The position numbers and the translations under genes are program-made. This document shows positions 8,295 through 16,878 of a stretch of 64,000 nucleotides of DNA, piece after piece (position 1 is the stretch's first letter; each line of letters opens with the position of its first letter). The notes beneath the pieces were generated by a model. The model had not been told where the DNA came from and did no database searches. It saw nothing but the letters and a program-made list of their open reading frames with translations. This stretch comes from Autumnicola patrickiae. GTDB taxonomy: Bacteria > Bacteroidota > Bacteroidia > Flavobacteriales > Flavobacteriaceae. The stretch lies in NCBI RefSeq assembly GCF_031846525.1, contig NZ_JAVRHM010000018.1, positions 1-64,000 of the forward strand, given 5' to 3'.

Positions 8295-8327
8295 AAAAAC
8301 CGGTCGAATTTAAATCGACCGGTTTTT
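8295..8327 (-). terminator. Terminator of the PRC-barrel/DUF2382 cluster
   Basis: CCGGTCGA (8300-8307) pairs with TCGACCGG (8315-8322), and flanking A5/T5 runs extend the stem. It lies 25 bases beyond the stop of the minus-strand gene at 8352 and would give a U tract on that strand. Confidence 0.8.
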
Positions 8328-8351
8328 ACTTTTTCAAGACAATATCTGACA

Positions 8352-9287
8352 TTAGATATTTCTATTTTTATTCTTGTCTTTATCAAGTCTGTCCCTCTCT
8401 GTGGTATTGGCTGTTCTGTCTTTATCATTTCTGTGGATGTTTTTATCGACATCAACTTTGGTTTCTTTGACAGTATCTTCAATAACCTCTTCCTTTTTAT
8501 TTACATCTTTTTCAAGGGATACCTCTTCAACTACACGAGCTTCCTTATTTACAACCGGAACCTCTTTAGTTTCTGTTTCTGTTATGGTTTTTCCCTGTTT
8601 ACCTTTAAGATCTGCGCTGTCTGCTGGTCTGTCTACAGGATTTCGTTTAACCTTAACATCCTCTTCCTTAAGCTTGATACGTTCCTCTACGGGACGTTCT
8701 ACTATACGGCTGGATACTTTTGCGCCTCCGGTTTGAACCTCTTTCTTGCCAACTTCAACATCCTCTTCAATAACATCTACTTTTTCGTCCCGGTGGTTTA
8801 AATTATCACGTGTATGTCCAGCTTCAGGATTATAGAATTTTTCTTCATCAAAAGCATCGTCGCTGTAGAAAGTTTCTCTGTCGTACGTATCGGCGGTTGC
8901 TGTTGTTCCTCCTGTACTATAGGCGTTGCGGATAGCAACCTCGTCTTCCTGGGTCATAGTGTCTGTATTTCTGTATTGTGGAACTGTAGACAGATGATTC
9001 TGGTTAACGTTTGGAACCATTATTCTTTCCTTGGAAGTATTAAGCTGTGCCCGACCAATTGGAATTAGCACATTTCGATCATCACTATAAACTTCTCCGT
9101 TTTTAAGGTTGGTGATGATGTATCTTACTTTATGAGCTTGTTCGTCAAAAAGCATGTCTTTTACTTTTCCAACTTTCTTTCCTGCGGAATCATAAATTGT
9201 CCAGTTATTAATATTCGGTTGGTCATCTGCTATTTTGTAATCACTTTTATTGAGTTCCTTTAAATGGTTTATTCTTCTCTTATTCAT
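8352..9287 (-). CDS. PRC-barrel and DUF2382 (YsnF/AvaK-type) stress protein
   Basis: This 311-residue protein has no signal peptide. Residues 20-95 form a PRC-barrel (NWTIYDSAGKKVGKVKDMLF, then RYIITNLKNG and VLIPIGRA). Residues 155-280 are the DUF2382 domain known from YsnF and AvaK (VDVIEEDVEVGKKEVQTG, then SSRIVERPVEERIKLKEEDV). The tail is strongly charged (RNDKDRTANTTERDRLDKDK). Proteins of this kind are induced by general or osmotic stress; their molecular role is unclear. The gene is last in a same-strand run with a one-TM protein and a second DUF2382 protein, which supports a common stress function. Confidence 0.8.
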   Translation of the reverse strand: MNKRRINHLKELNKSDYKIADDQPNINNWTIYDSAGKKVGKVKDMLFDEQAHKVRYIITNLKNGEVYSDDRNVLIPIGRAQLNTSKERIMVPNVNQNHLSTVPQYRNTDTMTQEDEVAIRNAYSTGGTTATADTYDRETFYSDDAFDEEKFYNPEAGHTRDNLNHRDEKVDVIEEDVEVGKKEVQTGGAKVSSRIVERPVEERIKLKEEDVKVKRNPVDRPADSADLKGKQGKTITETETKEVPVVNKEARVVEEVSLEKDVNKKEEVIEDTVKETKVDVDKNIHRNDKDRTANTTERDRLDKDKNKNRNI

Positions 9288-9343
9288 GACTTTTTAGTTT
9301 TAAAATTAATAATTCAATTCTTGGTTTATAAAAACCAGTGTGT

Positions 9344-9565
9344 TTAAGCTTTAGCACTGTAGTCGCCGTATTTTGCTACCGAAGCATCCTCTAATGAGGT
9401 TGTTGTGGTAGTGTCTATTCGGTTTTCCATATCATCCATGTCGTCTACCTCATCACTATCTGTGCTTTCGACAATTATCCAAATTATTACAATGGCGGCT
9501 AGAATTCCTAAAAGCCATTTCCACCAGTCATTATTCTTCTTTTTTTCTACATCTAAGTCTGCCAT
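9344..9565 (-). CDS. Small single-span membrane protein, stress cluster
   Basis: This 73-residue protein has a charged N-terminus (DVEKKKNNDWW), one transmembrane helix at about residues 16-35 (KWLLGILAAIVIIWIIV) and an acidic tail rich in D/E and T (DEVDDMDDMENRIDTTTTT). I do not recognise a family. It sits 56 bases downstream of the PRC-barrel start on the same strand and between two DUF2382 genes, so it probably takes part in the same envelope-stress response (inference). Confidence 0.65.
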   Translation of the reverse strand: MADLDVEKKKNNDWWKWLLGILAAIVIIWIIVESTDSDEVDDMDDMENRIDTTTTTSLEDASVAKYGDYSAKA

Positions 9566-9613
9566 AATTTTTGATTTTGATTAGTTAATATTTAAAGCAT
9601 TCGTGTTAATTGA

Positions 9614-10036
9614 TTATTCATCTTTTTTTGGTTCTTTTCCGCTGCGTTCAATGTTAATCACTTCTCGTCTAAGCTTCTCTGAACTTCTAAAAGTTTTTTC
9701 TTTACGTTTTTTTGTTACCCAAACCTCCTCTTCAAGGATCGTTTGTTTTACATATTGCTCGCGGTATACTGAATAAATTGTCGTGTCTCCTTTTGTTCTT
9801 ACAGCTTCACCAGGCTTATCCACAATCTGTCCAATCTTCTTTACATCTACTTCGACTTCTTCTTCAAAACCTGTCAAATTTTGAGGAATATCTTCTTCTA
9901 CTATTTTTTTGGTGAGCTTTACTTCTCCGGTTTTTACTTTCATTTTATCTACAGAAAGTTTCTCCTCTACCACAGAAATTTTGTCCTTTTCAGGATTCTC
10001 CTTTTTATTCACGTTTTTTAAATTTTTCTCTTTCAT
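9614..10036 (-). CDS. DUF2382-domain protein
   Basis: This 140-residue cytosolic protein is almost entirely a DUF2382 (YsnF/AvaK) domain: ISVVEEKLSVDKMKVKTGEV, then VVDKPGEAVRTKGDT-like and EEEVWVTKKRKEKTF strands. It is the first gene of the cluster and repeats the C-terminal domain of the PRC-barrel protein two genes downstream. A candidate promoter lies about 90 bases upstream. Expression with the neighbours under general stress is expected from the family but cannot be shown from sequence. Confidence 0.75.
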   Translation of the reverse strand: MKEKNLKNVNKKENPEKDKISVVEEKLSVDKMKVKTGEVKLTKKIVEEDIPQNLTGFEEEVEVDVKKIGQIVDKPGEAVRTKGDTTIYSVYREQYVKQTILEEEVWVTKKRKEKTFRSSEKLRREVINIERSGKEPKKDE

Positions 10037-10122
10037 ATTTATAGTAGGTTTCTTCCAAAACTTTTAGGCTCCTTCTTGAATAGCATGTAATATGCTCATT
10101 ATCTTTGGCTTACTTCTATTAT

Positions 10123-10153
10123 CAAGTTACGTTTTAGATACATGACCCACAAA
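10123..10153 (-). promoter_or_regulatory. Candidate Bacteroidota-type promoter of stress cluster
   Basis: On the minus strand a TTTG (-33, 10150-10153) is separated by 20 bases from TAACTTG (10123-10129), one base short of the TAnnTTTG -7 consensus. It lies upstream of the DUF2382 gene at 10036. Confidence 0.35.
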
Positions 10154-10467
10154 GTATTTAACCATAATTGACAAACAATTAGCACTAAAAATGGGATTTG
10201 GTTAAAAAAACAGGAGGAAAAAGAGAAATTTTTAATTTTAATTAAGGAGGGATTTTTGTGTCTGAACTTCACCTTCTGATTATAAGGTTATCTTCTTTTT
10301 CCATCACGAGAAGGAGATTAAAAGAAGGGGAAGCTTCCAAAGCTCATAAGAATGATAGATATTTCATTTTTGGACCTTTACTTTAAATTTTCAGCTTCAA
10401 AATTTCTTAGGAGAATTATACTTATATTAGAAGCATTAATTCAGAGAATAAACATTTTAAAATCAAT

Positions 10468-12105
10468 ATGAAAAGAATTATTTCCCTGCTGATAATCGCT
10501 TTATTACTTCCATTTCAAAATTTATTTGCACAGGAACAAATTCCGCATTTACAGAAGGTGGGAAATAGACATCAGCTGGTTGTAAATGGAGAACCATTCT
10601 TAATGTTGGGAGGGGAATTGGGTAATTCTACTGCTACCACTATGGAATCTATGGAAGCTGTTTGGCCAAGGCTGAAAGCATTAAATCTTAATACTGTTTT
10701 GCTACCGGTTTATTGGGAATTATTCGAACCAGAAGAGGATAAATTTAATTATCAGTTAGTGCAGGATTTGATAAGTGAAGCAAGAAAACACGATTTTAAA
10801 TTAGTATTTCTTTGGTTTGGGGCCTGGAAAAATAGTATGTCCAGTCATGCACCGGCTTGGGTGAAATTGAATCAGGAGCGGTTTCCGCGTGCAAAAAGTG
10901 ATGTTGGGGAAAGCCAGGAAATCCTCACGCCATTTGCTGAAGAGACTTTAGAAGTAGAAATTAATGCATATAAGCATCTGCTTCGGCATATCAAAAAATT
11001 CGATGCCAATCATCAGACCGTAGTTTTAATGCAGCCGGAAAATGAAATAGGAATGCTACCTTCTGCAAGAGATCATAGTCGACTGGCAAACCAGAAATTT
11101 AATGAAGAAGTACCTGAAGATTTTATTCAATACCTTAAAGAAAATAGAAATAATTTAAATCCTGAATTTCGTGAAATATGGCAGAATAATGGATTTAAAA
11201 CGTCGGGAACCTGGGCAGAAGTTTTTGGTGAAGGCTTACACACAGATGAAATTTTTATGGCTTATTATTTTGCGCAGTACACTAACAAAATTTCTGCTGC
11301 AGGGAAAGATGAATATGGATTGCCAACATTTGTAAACGCGGCACTTAATCGACCCGATGTTAAACCTGGAGACTATCCTAGTGCGGGTCCTTTGCCGCAC
11401 ATTCTTGACGTGTGGAGAGCAGCTTCTCCGGATATTGATTTCTATTCGCCAGACTTTTATAATCCGCGGTTTAAACATTGGAGCGATTTGTATGTAAGGC
11501 AGGATAATCCCCTGTTCGTGCCGGAGCATACATTTGATAACAGCGTTGCAGCCAAAGCATTATACGCGATTGGTAATTATGAGGCACTGGGTTTTTCTCC
11601 TTTTGCAATTGAGCAAATTCCCGGTACATCTTTTACTCCAAAGGAAGAGAAGTTAGCTGAAGTTTATAATATTGTACATCAAATTAAACCGCTGTTAAAT
11701 AAATATAGAGGGCAGAATAAAATAGAAGGGGTATTATTAGATAAAGAAGTAAATGAAGCAAAATTTGTACTGGGAGACTATGAATTTACAGCCGAACATA
11801 CCTTTAATTTAGGTTGGGAACCCGATGCAGCTTCCGAAGAATGGGAGCCAGCCGGAGCTTTAATTATTCAGACAGGGGAAAATGAATTTTACTTTGCAGG
11901 TTTTGGTGTTTCACTAAAAATGAGGAATTTAAATGAAGGTGAGGGTAACGTAGGTATCTTAAAAACCGAGTTAGGCTCTTTTAAAGACGGCGAGTGGAAG
12001 GTTTTCCAACATTTAAATGGCGACCAAACGCATCAGGGCAGGCATATACGCTCTTTTGTGGAAGATGTGTCTATCCAGAAGTTCACTTTATACAATTACA
12101 AATAA
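10468..12105 (+). CDS. Secreted GH35-like beta-galactosidase with DUF5597 domain
   Basis: This 545-residue protein starts with a signal peptide (KRIISLLIIALLLPFQNLFA, cleavage near A21). A TIM-barrel glycosidase domain follows. The family acid/base motif is QPENEIG, with E193 as proposed acid/base, and VPEHTF supplies E353 as the proposed nucleophile. The C-terminal third matches the DUF5597 module that caps many Bacteroidota GH35-like enzymes. It probably removes terminal galactosyl residues from oligosaccharides in the periplasm; the exact sugar is unknown. No SusCD pair or other polysaccharide genes flank it, which is unusual for a Bacteroidota glycosidase. Confidence 0.8.
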   Translation: MKRIISLLIIALLLPFQNLFAQEQIPHLQKVGNRHQLVVNGEPFLMLGGELGNSTATTMESMEAVWPRLKALNLNTVLLPVYWELFEPEEDKFNYQLVQDLISEARKHDFKLVFLWFGAWKNSMSSHAPAWVKLNQERFPRAKSDVGESQEILTPFAEETLEVEINAYKHLLRHIKKFDANHQTVVLMQPENEIGMLPSARDHSRLANQKFNEEVPEDFIQYLKENRNNLNPEFREIWQNNGFKTSGTWAEVFGEGLHTDEIFMAYYFAQYTNKISAAGKDEYGLPTFVNAALNRPDVKPGDYPSAGPLPHILDVWRAASPDIDFYSPDFYNPRFKHWSDLYVRQDNPLFVPEHTFDNSVAAKALYAIGNYEALGFSPFAIEQIPGTSFTPKEEKLAEVYNIVHQIKPLLNKYRGQNKIEGVLLDKEVNEAKFVLGDYEFTAEHTFNLGWEPDAASEEWEPAGALIIQTGENEFYFAGFGVSLKMRNLNEGEGNVGILKTELGSFKDGEWKVFQHLNGDQTHQGRHIRSFVEDVSIQKFTLYNYK

Positions 12106-12213
12106 TTTTTCAAACTGCATTGGAGGAATTCTTGTCTATGTGAGATGAGGAATTAAGGCATTTTTTTAACTCCGAAGCGTTCCCTATTTTGGCAAATATC
12201 GATATTTCTTCTG

Positions 12214-12243
12214 CGGAAGCATAAAAAATAAAGCTTCCGGTTT
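12214..12243. terminator. Possible terminator between convergent genes
   Basis: CGGAAGC (12214-12220) pairs with GCTTCCG (12233-12239) around a 12-base A-rich loop and is followed by a short T run. It lies between the glycosidase and selO, which converge, so it could serve either. Confidence 0.45.
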
Positions 12244-12298
12244 TCCAAATAAACTTTTAGGAAAAATTTCTACCTGAAGAGTTCTTCAGAAAATAAAA

Positions 12299-13852
12299 TT
12301 ATGAGCTACATGACAACATGGAACAACCCGCTTTTTCAGAAGCCCAGTCTGGTCTTTTCCTGAAGAATTCATCGTGATTTTTAGAGTATGGATCCTTCAG
12401 TGCTGTTCTTAATTTTTCAAAAAGACCAGATTTTCCATCTTCCAGTTCTTCGATAGCCTGGTGTAACAGGTAATTCCGAAGCACAAAACGCGGATTTGCT
12501 TTTTCCATTTTCCCCAGTGACTCTTTCTCTGATATAGAATTCTGTTCCAACCTGTCCTGATATTTCTTAATTAATTCAAGAAAAGATGCCTTTTCTTTTC
12601 CCTTCGGAATTTCATAAAAACTCTCTTCAAAATAATTCAGAATAGATTCTTCATTAGAAAGATCTTTAGGAAGGTTAGTGAGTAGCTGGTAAAAAATAGT
12701 CATATCTGGATTAATAGTGGAAAGAATTTTTTCAAATTGAGCAACTAACGCCTGATCTTCTTTTTCCACCTTATCAAGTCCCAGTTTATTTGCCATCATC
12801 TCATAATATTTCCCCCAGAAGGTCTCTTCATAGACATGCATGGCATCTTCAAGCTCATCAGATTTGTCGAAAAGAGGAAGGAGCGCGTTTCCTAATTTGC
12901 CAATGTTCCAGTATCCAACCGAAGGCTGATTGCCAAAGGCATAGCGGCGGCCGGGTAGATCTGTAGTATTGGGCGTAAAGCCGGGGTTGTAATCATCCAT
13001 AAAGGAAAAAGGTCCATAATCTATGGTCTGCCCCAGAATAGACATATTATCAGTGTTCATTACCCCGTGCACAAATCCTACTCTTTGCCATTCTACCATA
13101 AGACTGGCTGTTCTTTCTATAACTTCTTTGTACCAGCGAATAATTTTGTTTTCTCCCGAGATGTGAGGGTAAAACTTATCAATGGTCCAATTCACCAGCT
13201 TTTGAAGGTTATTAATTTCATGCCTGGCAGCTAAAATCTCGTAATTTCCAAACCGCAGGAAAGTTGAAGATGTACGCATAACTATCGCTCCGGGTTCATA
13301 TTCCGGATTGCCGTTATAGAACATATCCCTCAGGATTTCTTCTCCGGAAGAAACAAGGCTTAAAGCTCTGGTCGTGGGCACCCCCAGGTGATGCATTGCT
13401 TCGCTCATAAGATATTCCCTAACCGAAGATCGTAAGACCGCCCTGCCATCTGCTCTTCTTGAATAAGGTGTAGGTCCGGCTCCTTTAAGCTGAAGTTCCC
13501 AGGTTTTTCCTTTATTCTCCCATTCTCCCAATGTAATTGCCCTTCCATCTCCCAATTGTCCGGCCCAGTTCCCAAACTGGTGTCCGGCATAACAAGCTGC
13601 ATAGGGAAGCATTGATTCTGTTATTTTATTTCCGGCAAGGATTTCAACGTCTTCTTTATCTGGTTTTAAAATTCCTAAATCCTGAGCAAGATCTTCTGTC
13701 CAGGCCAATAGTTTAGGCTCAGGTACAGGGGTAGGGATAGCTTTGCTATAAAGAACACCAGGAGTTTGCCGGGGAGAGAGATCACCGCTTTGGTCTCCTT
13801 TAAAATTTGCTACAAATTCGTTTTTATAATTCTTCTTAGTCAGGCTTTGCAT
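12299..13852 (-). CDS. selO: SelO protein adenylyltransferase (AMPylase)
   Basis: This 517-residue pseudokinase-fold enzyme transfers AMP from ATP to Ser/Thr/Tyr of target proteins. The conserved SelO/YdiU signatures are present: CYAGHQFGNWAGQLGDGRAI near residues 87-106, the WELQLKGAGPTPYSR segment, GVMNTDNMS and DYGPFSFMDDY. The protein ends CSMLSCSS, so a cysteine sits third from the end, where animal SelO has selenocysteine. The length agrees with the family. It stands alone, convergent with the glycosidase. In bacteria the enzyme is linked to redox homeostasis. Confidence 0.95.
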   Translation of the reverse strand: MQSLTKKNYKNEFVANFKGDQSGDLSPRQTPGVLYSKAIPTPVPEPKLLAWTEDLAQDLGILKPDKEDVEILAGNKITESMLPYAACYAGHQFGNWAGQLGDGRAITLGEWENKGKTWELQLKGAGPTPYSRRADGRAVLRSSVREYLMSEAMHHLGVPTTRALSLVSSGEEILRDMFYNGNPEYEPGAIVMRTSSTFLRFGNYEILAARHEINNLQKLVNWTIDKFYPHISGENKIIRWYKEVIERTASLMVEWQRVGFVHGVMNTDNMSILGQTIDYGPFSFMDDYNPGFTPNTTDLPGRRYAFGNQPSVGYWNIGKLGNALLPLFDKSDELEDAMHVYEETFWGKYYEMMANKLGLDKVEKEDQALVAQFEKILSTINPDMTIFYQLLTNLPKDLSNEESILNYFEESFYEIPKGKEKASFLELIKKYQDRLEQNSISEKESLGKMEKANPRFVLRNYLLHQAIEELEDGKSGLFEKLRTALKDPYSKNHDEFFRKRPDWASEKAGCSMLSCSS

Positions 13853-14200
13853 AATTTTTCCTTTAAAGATAGTTCGGGGAAATTTCCTTTAGAATAAAAT
13901 AACATCTTTTATAATTTACCTAAAATATCTTGGTATAGCACGCCATACACAACATAATTTGTCTTAGATGTTAGTTCATTTAAAACAATTATTAATCCTT
14001 TTAATTTTAATCTTCGTTAAAAAAAAGTTTTCGATATTTAAAATCAGTATTTGCAATTTATTGTATATCAATATTGTAAAGGAATTCATGCTGCTTTTTG
14101 TTACCTTTCTTTTAAGGTTTCAAGTTAAACCTGACTAAAAAATATTTAAGATAAGAGCTTAAAGAATATATTTATCATATTAACCAATAAATCTATTATC
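13853..14200. other. Intergenic region, nothing recognised
   Basis: This is the 348-base divergent spacer between selO and the small gene at 14201. It is very AT-rich. The selO side has TATCTTTA, one base off the -7 consensus; no repeat, RNA or ORF of interest was seen. Confidence 0.5.
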
Positions 14201-14569
14201 ATGGCTTCATACTTAAATAAAAATGAAATTAAAACTTCGCTGCGGGTTCTTATAAAGCAGTATCTGCAAGAATGCAGGAACAGTAGTAAATTATCTCAGG
14301 ATTTTATAAAACTTTTAGAACACAATTTCCTGGCGAAATATGTGATCTATAATAAATCTGAAAGAAATATCGAGATTGGTATAGAAGATAGAAATGAAAA
14401 TTCTGAGACAGCTTATCCTAAGATTAAGGTTTACAAGTACAAGCTTGACGATGCCGAAGAAAAAATTATAAGCTCCTGCGGAGTTCAGGATTCAGATTTT
14501 GAATTCTACGGAAGACTTTTGAACAGGAATGATTTTGAAAGAAATTCTGAAGTTGTATTAATGCATTAA
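14201..14569 (+). CDS. Small protein of unknown function, paralog A
   Basis: This 122-residue protein has no signal peptide or membrane segment. It has a helical N-terminal half (KNEIKTSLRVLIKQYLQEC, then LSQDFIKLLEHNFLAKYV) and a beta-rich acidic C-terminal half ending FEFYGRLLNRN, then SEVVLM. The protein at 14872 aligns with it over its full length: same start pattern, LSQD, HNFLAK, FYG(R/K)LL and a final VVLM. I do not recognise the family. The two genes are separated by a terminator and about 300 bases, so they are probably expressed separately. Confidence 0.7.
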   Translation: MASYLNKNEIKTSLRVLIKQYLQECRNSSKLSQDFIKLLEHNFLAKYVIYNKSERNIEIGIEDRNENSETAYPKIKVYKYKLDDAEEKIISSCGVQDSDFEFYGRLLNRNDFERNSEVVLMH

Positions 14570-14590
14570 CACCTATTTTGTACACTTTTC

Positions 14591-14622
14591 AAAAGCGGCT
14601 TTTTAAAAAGGGCCGCTTTTTT
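14591..14622 (+). terminator. Rho-independent terminator after paralog A
   Basis: AAAAGCGGC (14591-14599) pairs with GCCGCTTTT (14612-14620), followed by TT. It lies 22 bases after the stop codon at 14569. Confidence 0.8.
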
Positions 14623-14871
14623 ATTTCAGTGATATTTATAAATAAGGTAACATTAAAGATTTAATAATAAGGCTATTTGTAAAAAGCGAATGTCCTATTT
14701 CCTGTTGTTTGATCATTATTGAAATTAAGTATTTGATAATTAACATTTTAAAATTGTGTAGATAGATTTCTTACCTCATTTTTTTGTCTACATTAGAGGA
14801 AATATCTATTGGTTTTTAATTATTTAAACGGTATACCTTTTTTTGTTCATTATTTTAACAACTTCAATATT

Positions 14872-15231
14872 ATGGTTTCATACATTAAAACCGGGGAGAT
14901 TAAATCCTCATTACAGGAATTGGTAAAGCAGCGAATTAACGATTGCGCTTCCGGAAAGGAACTTTCTCAGGATATCGTGGAACTGATTAAACATAATTTT
15001 CTGGCGAAATTTGTTCATTATAATAAGGAAAAAGGAGTGTTGGAAGTGGGAATCAACCGCTCTTCCCCAACATCCATATACCCAGATATTTATGTACATA
15101 CTATTCCCGATACCCAGGTAGTGGAATGGCTGGAGGATTCTTATAAAGGTATGCAATGCGATCTTGAATTTTACGGCAAACTTTTAAGCGCAAGTAAACC
15201 CACTAATGATTCCGATGTAGTGCTAATGTAA
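14872..15231 (+). CDS. Small protein of unknown function, paralog B
   Basis: This 119-residue paralog of the preceding gene has ETGEIKSSLQELVKQ-like and ELSQDIVELIKHNFLAKFVH segments, a beta-rich half, and LEFYGKLLSA then SDVVLM at the end. An in-frame start exists at 14809, but the 21 extra residues are hydrophobic and have no counterpart in paralog A, whose N-terminus aligns with the methionine at 14872; that start is chosen. Tandem duplication with moderate divergence is evident. The function is unknown. Confidence 0.7.
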   Translation: MVSYIKTGEIKSSLQELVKQRINDCASGKELSQDIVELIKHNFLAKFVHYNKEKGVLEVGINRSSPTSIYPDIYVHTIPDTQVVEWLEDSYKGMQCDLEFYGKLLSASKPTNDSDVVLM

Positions 15232-15362
15232 CAGTTAAGCTGCTGATCTCCTTTCAGGTGTTTCTATGAAGGAGGGCTTTCAACTATTGCTAAAAAACAT
15301 TAAATTACCAGTTTCTTAACTGCTATTTCTTCTGCTTTTCCATACTTTATAAATAAAAATTT

Positions 15363-16826
15363 ATGGAAAAGTACACGAATCTTAATCAACAGTTCATCGG
15401 TGGAAATTGGCAGAATGGTAATGATGACGCTACTATTAAAAACATCAATCCGTATGACAATTCCGAGATCAATACGATCAAGGGAGCAAATGCAGATGAT
15501 GTAGATGCTGCTCATGTTGCGGCAAAGAAAGCAGGGGAAGAGTGGGGCAAAGCCCTTCCGCAGGAAAGAGCAGAAGTTATTCAAAAAGCAATACAAATAC
15601 TTACCCAGCGAAAAGAGGAAATTGTAGAATGGCTTATAAAAGAAGCCGGGAGCACCCGTGTAAAAGCAGAAACGGAAATAAAAATTACTCTGGGCATCAT
15701 GAAGGAAGCTGCATCTTTCCCCACCAGAATGCACGGTTTCATATTCGATTCAATTACTCCGGGAAAAGAAAGTCGTGCTTATAGAAAACCATTGGGTGTA
15801 ATAGGAATTATTAGTCCGTGGAATTTTCCTTTGAACCTCTCTATGCGTTCCATTGCACCGGCTCTGGCCACTGGAAATGCTATTGTTTTAAAACCATCTT
15901 CAGATACTCCTGTAACGGGTGCAATCCTTGCAGCTAAAATTTTCGAAGAAGCAGGTCTTCCCAAAGGTGTTTTTAATGTCGTGATTGGAAAAGGATCTTC
16001 TATAGGCGATCACTTTGTCTCTCATCCCGACTCCAAGCTTATTTCCTTTACCGGTTCTACTCCTGTCGGGAAGAATATTGGAAAACTTGCCGGGGAAGCC
16101 ATTAAAAAGACATCTCTGGAACTTGGTGGTAATAATGTATTTGTAGTGCTGGACGATGCTAATATAGACGATGCTGTAGATGCCGCTGTCTTCGGAAAAT
16201 TTATGCATCAGGGTCAGATTTGTATGTCAATAAACCGAATTGTTGTCGACTTCAAAATTGCAGATGAATTTGTAGAGAAGTTTGTTGAAAAGACCAAACA
16301 GTTAAAGTTTGGAGATCCTTCAGATAAAGAGACTACTGTTGGACCATTAATAGATCACGACCAGGTAGAACGAATTTTAAAAGATGTGAATGACAGTACC
16401 AGTGACGGGGCGATTCTTAGAATTGGCGGTAAAGCCAAAGGTAATGTTCTTGAACCAACAATTTTAGATAATGTAAAGGATGATATGCCAATAGCCGATA
16501 ATGAGATTTTTGGACCAGTGGCACCTGTTATAAGAGTTTCTTCGGAAGAAGAAGCGCTTAAAATTGCAAATTCCAAACCGCACGGTTTAAGTGGAGCAGT
16601 ATTTACCAGAAATATCGCCCGCGGAGTAGCTTTTGCACGAAAAGTGGAAACCGGAATGATCCACGTGAACGACCAAACCGTAAATGACGAACCAAACGCT
16701 CCTTTTGGAGGCGAAAGAGGCTCCGGACTAGGACGTTTTAACGGAGATTTTGTCCTGGAAGAATTTACACGGCTGCAATGGGTAACCGTACAGCATGAGC
16801 CAAGGGATTTTACTCCTTTTACATAA
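15363..16826 (+). CDS. NAD(P)-dependent aldehyde dehydrogenase
   Basis: This 487-residue enzyme of the ALDH superfamily oxidises an aldehyde to the acid. Key residues are in place: PWNFP with N154, K177 in the cofactor site, E253 in LELGG and the catalytic C287 in HQGQICMSINR. The sequence style (QFIGGNWQNG, then SRAYRKPLGVIGIISPWNF) is closest to benzaldehyde/vanillin-type and general detoxifying ALDHs; the substrate cannot be fixed. The gene is monocistronic and convergent with ypdA, with a shared terminator between them. Confidence 0.9.
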   Translation: MEKYTNLNQQFIGGNWQNGNDDATIKNINPYDNSEINTIKGANADDVDAAHVAAKKAGEEWGKALPQERAEVIQKAIQILTQRKEEIVEWLIKEAGSTRVKAETEIKITLGIMKEAASFPTRMHGFIFDSITPGKESRAYRKPLGVIGIISPWNFPLNLSMRSIAPALATGNAIVLKPSSDTPVTGAILAAKIFEEAGLPKGVFNVVIGKGSSIGDHFVSHPDSKLISFTGSTPVGKNIGKLAGEAIKKTSLELGGNNVFVVLDDANIDDAVDAAVFGKFMHQGQICMSINRIVVDFKIADEFVEKFVEKTKQLKFGDPSDKETTVGPLIDHDQVERILKDVNDSTSDGAILRIGGKAKGNVLEPTILDNVKDDMPIADNEIFGPVAPVIRVSSEEEALKIANSKPHGLSGAVFTRNIARGVAFARKVETGMIHVNDQTVNDEPNAPFGGERGSGLGRFNGDFVLEEFTRLQWVTVQHEPRDFTPFT

Positions 16827-16830
16827 TTAT

Positions 16831-16850
16831 TGCCGATAATTGCCAAATTT
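16831..16850. repeat. Half copy of the GATAATTGCC intergenic repeat
   Basis: TGCCGATAATTGCCAAATTT starts 5 bases after the aldehyde dehydrogenase stop. It matches the left arm of the dispersed palindromic repeat whose fullest copies are at 40609, 48219 and 57661; here the right arm is replaced by an unrelated terminator hairpin. Confidence 0.6.
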
Positions 16851-16851
16851 A

Positions 16852-16878
16852 AGGCATCATCTTTTTAAGGTGATGCCT
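16852..16878. terminator. Bidirectional terminator between convergent genes
   Basis: AGGCATCA (16852-16859) pairs with TGATGCCT (16871-16878); the loop contains CTTTTTAA, and TTTTT follows on the plus strand. It overlaps the ypdA stop codon. Confidence 0.65.

Noticed and set aside
8374..8801. Ser-rich and Phe-rich plus-strand ORFs opposite the PRC-barrel gene
   Set aside because: Antisense shadows of a strongly charged coding sequence.
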